25,808 bases of DNA from a virus. Below the pieces are notes generated by a model that saw nothing but the letters and a program-made list of their open reading frames with translations, was not told the DNA's origin and did not search any database. A program made the translations under genes and the position numbers. Where the stretch lies: positions 1 through 25,808 of the IMG/VR virus record IMGVR_UViG_3300042987_001222, one strand, 5' to 3'. Position 1 is the stretch's first letter, and each line of letters starts with the position of its first letter. Below, in pieces: positions 22,203 through 25,808 of the stretch.

Positions 22203-23957
22203 ATGCCGAACTTCATCCGCCAACTCCGAAAGGCCACGTCGGGAACCCCTCCCATTGAGGGCATTCCGTCGGGCGTGCTGATCGTCAACACAGCCGACCA
22301 AACCCTCTCGTTTCCTAACGCGGCAGGGAATGGATGGGTGACGTTCCAAGCGGGGGCGTCGGCGCCATCGTTTGCACTTCAACAGTTTACGTTCACGGGA
22401 AACGGTTCGCAAACGGTGTTCACCACGACATCCACCGACTCGACAGACGACCACTTTGTCGTGGCCATCGGAGGTGTCTTCCAGACGGCTGGTGATGACT
22501 ACACGGTCACAGCTGGTGTTGTGACGTTTACGAGCGCACCGCCTGATGGAGAGAAGGTCAACATCCTCGTCGCATCTGGCGGGGTTGCTGGGCCTCAAGG
22601 GCCGATTGGTGCGACTGGTGTTGGGTCTCAAGGGCCGGTCGGTGCAACTGGAGTTGCTGGCGAAATTGGCGCAACAGGCGCAAGTGGAGCAGACGGGGCG
22701 ACCGGAATTGCTGGGCCGCAGGGCGCGACTGGGCACGTCGGCGCATCGGGGGCAACGGGGCCATCTGGACCGCAAGGCGAAACGGGAGCACCGGGGCCGA
22801 CTGGTCCACAAGGCGAAGCGGGATCACCTGGCGGTGCAACAGGTGCCACCGGACCATCGGGGGCCGTCGGCGAACAAGGGCCGCAAGGCAACGTCGGAGA
22901 GGCTGGGCCAACCGGCGCGACAGGACCTAGCGGTGACGTTGGACCAACGGGTGTTGACGGGCAGGTCGGAGCAACAGGTGTCGCAGGTCCAAGCGGAGAG
23001 CAAGGACCTTCGGGGCCAGCGGGAGATGCAGGCGCTACAGGGCCACTCGGCGCAACAGGTGCAACAGGCGCAACAGGTGCATCGGCACTTTGGAACTACA
23101 CCGCAGCTTTTGACCTCGGAGTCAGTTACGCCGTGGGAGATTTGGCGACCTACGAGGGAAACCTTTGGTATCGCACCGATGCAAACGGCGGCAACACCGG
23201 CGACATCCCAAGCACGCTCTCCGCATTCTGGGATCTCATCGCGAGCCGCGGAGCAAACGGTGCAGCTGGCAATGACGGCGCAACAGGTGTCGGTGCCACC
23301 GGCGCGACAGGTATCGCAGGCACTATTTTCTATGGAGGCACTGACGCGCCATCTCCATCGCTTGGAAAAGATGGTGACGTCTATTTTCAGGAAATGCCTG
23401 AGAGCGACAACTACGACGACGTGCAGACTGTGTCGGTTTACGTCAAGGCCTCAAACGAGTGGAATTCCTCGCTCAACATGCGCGGTGGCCGCGGTGCCAC
23501 TGGTGCCACTGGCGATGTTGGACCAAAGGGGGATCAGGGCTTTCCCGGTCCCGCAGGGCCAAGCGGGATGCAAGGTCCCGAGGGCAATCCGGGCATGCCG
23601 GGACCGAGCGGAATGCAGGGTCCAGAGGGGCCCCCTGGGTTTCCCGGGGACACTGGCGAACAGGGGCCGGAGGGGCCGCGAGGCGCAACCGGACCAGTTG
23701 GTGATCCCGGAGCGACCGGCTCAACGGGACCGGCTGGGATTGATGGCATCGACGGTGCGGTCGGTGCCACTGGTGCCACTGGACCCGATGGCGAAAAGGG
23801 TGCCACGGGATCTACGGGCATCACCGGCGATCAAGGCGCAACAGGCGCAACAGGACCCAACTGGACAGTCTCTGAGGAAACACCATCAAACACCGTTGTA
23901 CCAGCGGGTTACTTTGATGCTGGCAATGGTAAGTTGGTGCCATTTTACACCGTATGA
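22203..23957 (+). CDS. Collagen-like tail fibre with inserted binding modules
   Basis: 584 aa. Residues 1-50 resemble the N-terminal module of the previous fibre (MPN.I..LR). Residues 58-125 form a beta domain ([17 protein letters not shown]...). G-X-Y repeats run about 127-293, rich in GAT, with breaks at 139-141 and 210-211. Residues 296-348 ([44 protein letters not shown]) look like a small CBM5/12-type carbohydrate-binding module. A short collagen piece (about 349-373), a beta module (374-428), a second long collagen block (429-552, with [15 protein letters not shown] and a repeated PSGMQGPEG) and a 32-residue tip follow. It would form a triple-helical trimer with sugar-binding parts. Its stop overlaps the next ATG. 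Confidence 0.88.
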   Translation: MPNFIRQLRKATSGTPPIEGIPSGVLIVNTADQTLSFPNAAGNGWVTFQAGASAPSFALQQFTFTGNGSQTVFTTTSTDSTDDHFVVAIGGVFQTAGDDYTVTAGVVTFTSAPPDGEKVNILVASGGVAGPQGPIGATGVGSQGPVGATGVAGEIGATGASGADGATGIAGPQGATGHVGASGATGPSGPQGETGAPGPTGPQGEAGSPGGATGATGPSGAVGEQGPQGNVGEAGPTGATGPSGDVGPTGVDGQVGATGVAGPSGEQGPSGPAGDAGATGPLGATGATGATGASALWNYTAAFDLGVSYAVGDLATYEGNLWYRTDANGGNTGDIPSTLSAFWDLIASRGANGAAGNDGATGVGATGATGIAGTIFYGGTDAPSPSLGKDGDVYFQEMPESDNYDDVQTVSVYVKASNEWNSSLNMRGGRGATGATGDVGPKGDQGFPGPAGPSGMQGPEGNPGMPGPSGMQGPEGPPGFPGDTGEQGPEGPRGATGPVGDPGATGSTGPAGIDGIDGAVGATGATGPDGEKGATGSTGITGDQGATGATGPNWTVSEETPSNTVVPAGYFDAGNGKLVPFYTV

Positions 23958-25808
23958 CAAAGGTTTCGAACAGCTTACTCAAGGACGCGGGCACGACGGG
24001 AAAGGCGCTCATCACGGCGGCATCCGCATCCGCCGCACGCTCAACTCTCGAACTCGGGACCGCTGCAACGACAGCCGCGTCGGATTACGCAGCGGCTAAC
24101 CACACGCACTCAACGGCGCAGATTAGTGGCCTCGCAACAGTGGCCATCTCAGGCTCGTACAACGACCTTGCCGACAAGCCGACCTCAAGCGGGGTGACGT
24201 TCGCAAACACAAAGGTTGTCGGGGTGGACGCTCAAACCATCCAAGGATGCATCGACCTTGTCACAGGCGCGACCGGACTCAACCAGACCCAGATCCTGAT
24301 CCCGCCCGGCGTGTATGCCGAGAATCTGACGCTCAAACCCTGCGTTTCTCTCGCGTCGACCGGAGGCAACAACGGGCAGGGGTCCGTCGTGAGGATCAAC
24401 GGCTACCACACCTGCCAAGGGTCCGCGACCGCTGGCGATTCCATCCTCGAGCTCAATGGTTTACGCTTCGACACCAACACCACCAACCCCGTTCTCACGC
24501 TGACGGCCAACGGGTCGACCAAGTTCTTGGTCCACATGCAGGACTGCATGGTTGGCAACTCCAACAGTTCGACGGCGGTGGTCGGCGTGCAGATCAACGC
24601 CAACGTGTCAGTCCGCGCTGCTAACGTGCGGAGCGTGGCCAACTCAACCGCGGGATCCGGAGGCACGCATTGGGACGTTAACGGCGGAAGTCTCTACCTC
24701 GAGCGGTGCTCTGGTGAGTTTGGGACTGGTGCCATCTTGATGCGCGGAACCAACGGAGCATTAACACCTTACGTCGAGTGTAAGTGGTCCAACTACATCA
24801 CCAATGGCGCCAACGCCATCAGCATCACGTCCGCCACCGCGCTGCTCACAATGGGATGGTCCGCGTTTCAAAACCTCGCGACGACGGGCAACGGCATCTC
24901 CATCGCCGCGGGCTCAGTTGCTGGGGTGTTCAATTCGACGTTCACGGTGGTTGCGGGCGCGTCAAACTACGTGGTGACGGGCGATGCGGGCTCCGTGCTG
25001 TACCAGCAGGGGAACAACTACAGCAACGCGCCGTACGCGACTTACGAAACGAAAATCAACTCGCTGGTCACGCAATTCACCTATTCGCCGAGCCGTCTGA
25101 ACCTAGGCCAGACAGCCACTCCGAGCGCACCGAACGGGGGTGAAGCGTGGTTGTCGTCCTCCAATATCCTCACGTGGTACGGGCAAAATTCGACGCAATA
25201 CACAGCCGCTGCTTTGTCGGTGGCCAACCAGTTCACTGCGCAGCAACAACTCAACAGCGGGCTCAAGTTGACCAGTTCGAGCGGGCCGACCATCACCGCG
25301 GGCACCAACACTCCGGAAGGTGCGGTCACGGCACCGGTTGGCTCGCTTTTCCTCCGCACCAATGGAGCGGCCAACACGACGCTCTACGTCAAGCAAACCG
25401 GCTCCGGGAACACCGGATGGACTGCCACTGCACCGGCTGCCATCACGCAGTTGACCGGAGACGTGACCACGAGCACGGGCGGTGGATCACAGGCAGCGAC
25501 TCTCGCAACGTTGGCGGGCCTGACAACTGGCCAGTACGGCAGCGCGTCGAGCGTGGCTCAGGTGACGGTCAACGCAAAAGGACTCACCACTTTAGCGACT
25601 AGCGTTCCGATTGCGATCACGACGGCGCAGGTGACGGGACTGAGCGCGACCGCTTTGGGGGCCATCACTCAACTCACCGGAGACGTCACAACGAGCACCG
25701 GCGGAGGATCACAAGCGGCAACGCTCAAGACTTTGTCCGGGCTCACGAGCGGGCAGTACGGAGGCGCCGCATCGGTGGCGCAGGTGACGGTCAACGAAAA
25801 GGGTTTGA
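23954..25808 (+). CDS. Tail fibre/tailspike-like protein with probable beta-helix (partial, runs off window)
   Basis: 618 codons are visible and no stop occurs before the window ends. Residues 1-78 are fibre-type: [50 protein letters not shown]. Residues about 85-360 look like a right-handed beta-helix: [19 protein letters not shown] is a typical pectate-lyase-like first coil, followed by short strands separated by Asn/Gly turns. A linker has [20 protein letters not shown] (about 457-476). From residue 497 a 74-residue repeat begins ([19 protein letters not shown]), repeated from 25664. It may recognise or degrade surface polysaccharide; no catalytic residues can be assigned. The ATG is in an ATGA overlap with the collagen gene. 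Confidence 0.85.
   Translation, partial: MTKVSNSLLKDAGTTGKALITAASASAARSTLELGTAATTAASDYAAANHTHSTAQISGLATVAISGSYNDLADKPTSSGVTFANTKVVGVDAQTIQGCIDLVTGATGLNQTQILIPPGVYAENLTLKPCVSLASTGGNNGQGSVVRINGYHTCQGSATAGDSILELNGLRFDTNTTNPVLTLTANGSTKFLVHMQDCMVGNSNSSTAVVGVQINANVSVRAANVRSVANSTAGSGGTHWDVNGGSLYLERCSGEFGTGAILMRGTNGALTPYVECKWSNYITNGANAISITSATALLTMGWSAFQNLATTGNGISIAAGSVAGVFNSTFTVVAGASNYVVTGDAGSVLYQQGNNYSNAPYATYETKINSLVTQFTYSPSRLNLGQTATPSAPNGGEAWLSSSNILTWYGQNSTQYTAAALSVANQFTAQQQLNSGLKLTSSSGPTITAGTNTPEGAVTAPVGSLFLRTNGAANTTLYVKQTGSGNTGWTATAPAAITQLTGDVTTSTGGGSQAATLATLAGLTTGQYGSASSVAQVTVNAKGLTTLATSVPIAITTAQVTGLSATALGAITQLTGDVTTSTGGGSQAATLKTLSGLTSGQYGGAASVAQVTVNEKGL
25442..25808 (+). repeat. 222-base tandem repeat in the last fibre gene
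   Basis: Copy 1 (25442-25663) and copy 2 (25664 to the window end, incomplete) encode the same 74-aa unit: [20 protein letters not shown] at the start and VAQVTVN.KGL later. The copies differ at many third codon positions, so the duplication is not recent. The second half of copy 2 is outside the window, so the number of units is unknown. Confidence 0.85.

Noticed and set aside
22582-23090. Possible CRISPR-like or minisatellite array
   Set aside because: The repetition comes from GGX-NNN-NNN codons of collagen triplets; there are no constant repeats with unique spacers.
22546-24099. 517-codon + strand frame overlapping the collagen gene
   Set aside because: It is the collagen repeat read in another frame; the product is repetitive Arg/Leu/Gln text without the G-X-Y order, and it crosses the true gene boundary.

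Overview
This window is part of the genome of a tailed double-stranded DNA virus (free phage or prophage) with a lambda-like, siphovirus-type structural module. Every supported gene is on the + strand. They are tightly packed: 14 junctions are ATGA stop/start overlaps. I saw no tRNA, integrase, lysis gene, CRISPR array or host housekeeping gene. The DNA is GC-rich by eye. The host cannot be fixed from the sequence. The style of the primase N-terminus and of the protease/scaffold protein reminds me of phages of Planctomycetes/Verrucomicrobia-type bacteria, but that is recollection, not evidence.

Layout. (1) 1-3217, replication and accessory end: the tail of an upstream gene, a primase-helicase fusion (111-1994), a GC-rich intergenic stretch with a very long imperfect hairpin and a G-quadruplex motif (2028-2140), then four small coupled genes, two of which are tandem DUF551 paralogues and one a small membrane protein. 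(2) 3218-11240, packaging and head: a candidate packaging-site region, Nu1-like small terminase, a ParB-methyltransferase fusion overlapping it, GpA-like large terminase, a gpW-position protein, lambda-family portal with an extra C-terminal domain, a 55-aa protein, prohead protease fused to a scaffold-like region, decoration protein and major capsid protein. A strong intrinsic terminator (11258-11288) follows the capsid gene. (3) 11292-16953, connector and tail tube: three small connector/terminator candidates, two paralogous small tail proteins, an unknown protein, a G-like tail assembly chaperone with a GGGAAAC -1 slippery site that opens a T-like extension, an unknown 216-aa protein, and the tape measure protein. 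(4) 16950-25808, tail tip and fibres: two paralogous tail proteins, three further tail proteins, a fibre with LNxLxG-type repeats, a collagen-like fibre, and a fibre with a probable beta-helix that runs off the window.

The genes follow the assembly order of lambda-type virions. Terminase cuts and pumps DNA through the portal into a protease-matured, decorated head. Connectors close the head. Chaperones G and GT load tail protein on the tape measure. Tip and fibre proteins recognise the host. The most notable features are the programmed frameshift site, the long hairpin/G4 element, the methyltransferase lodged between the terminase genes with a long out-of-frame overlap, three separate tandem gene duplications, and the fibre modules.
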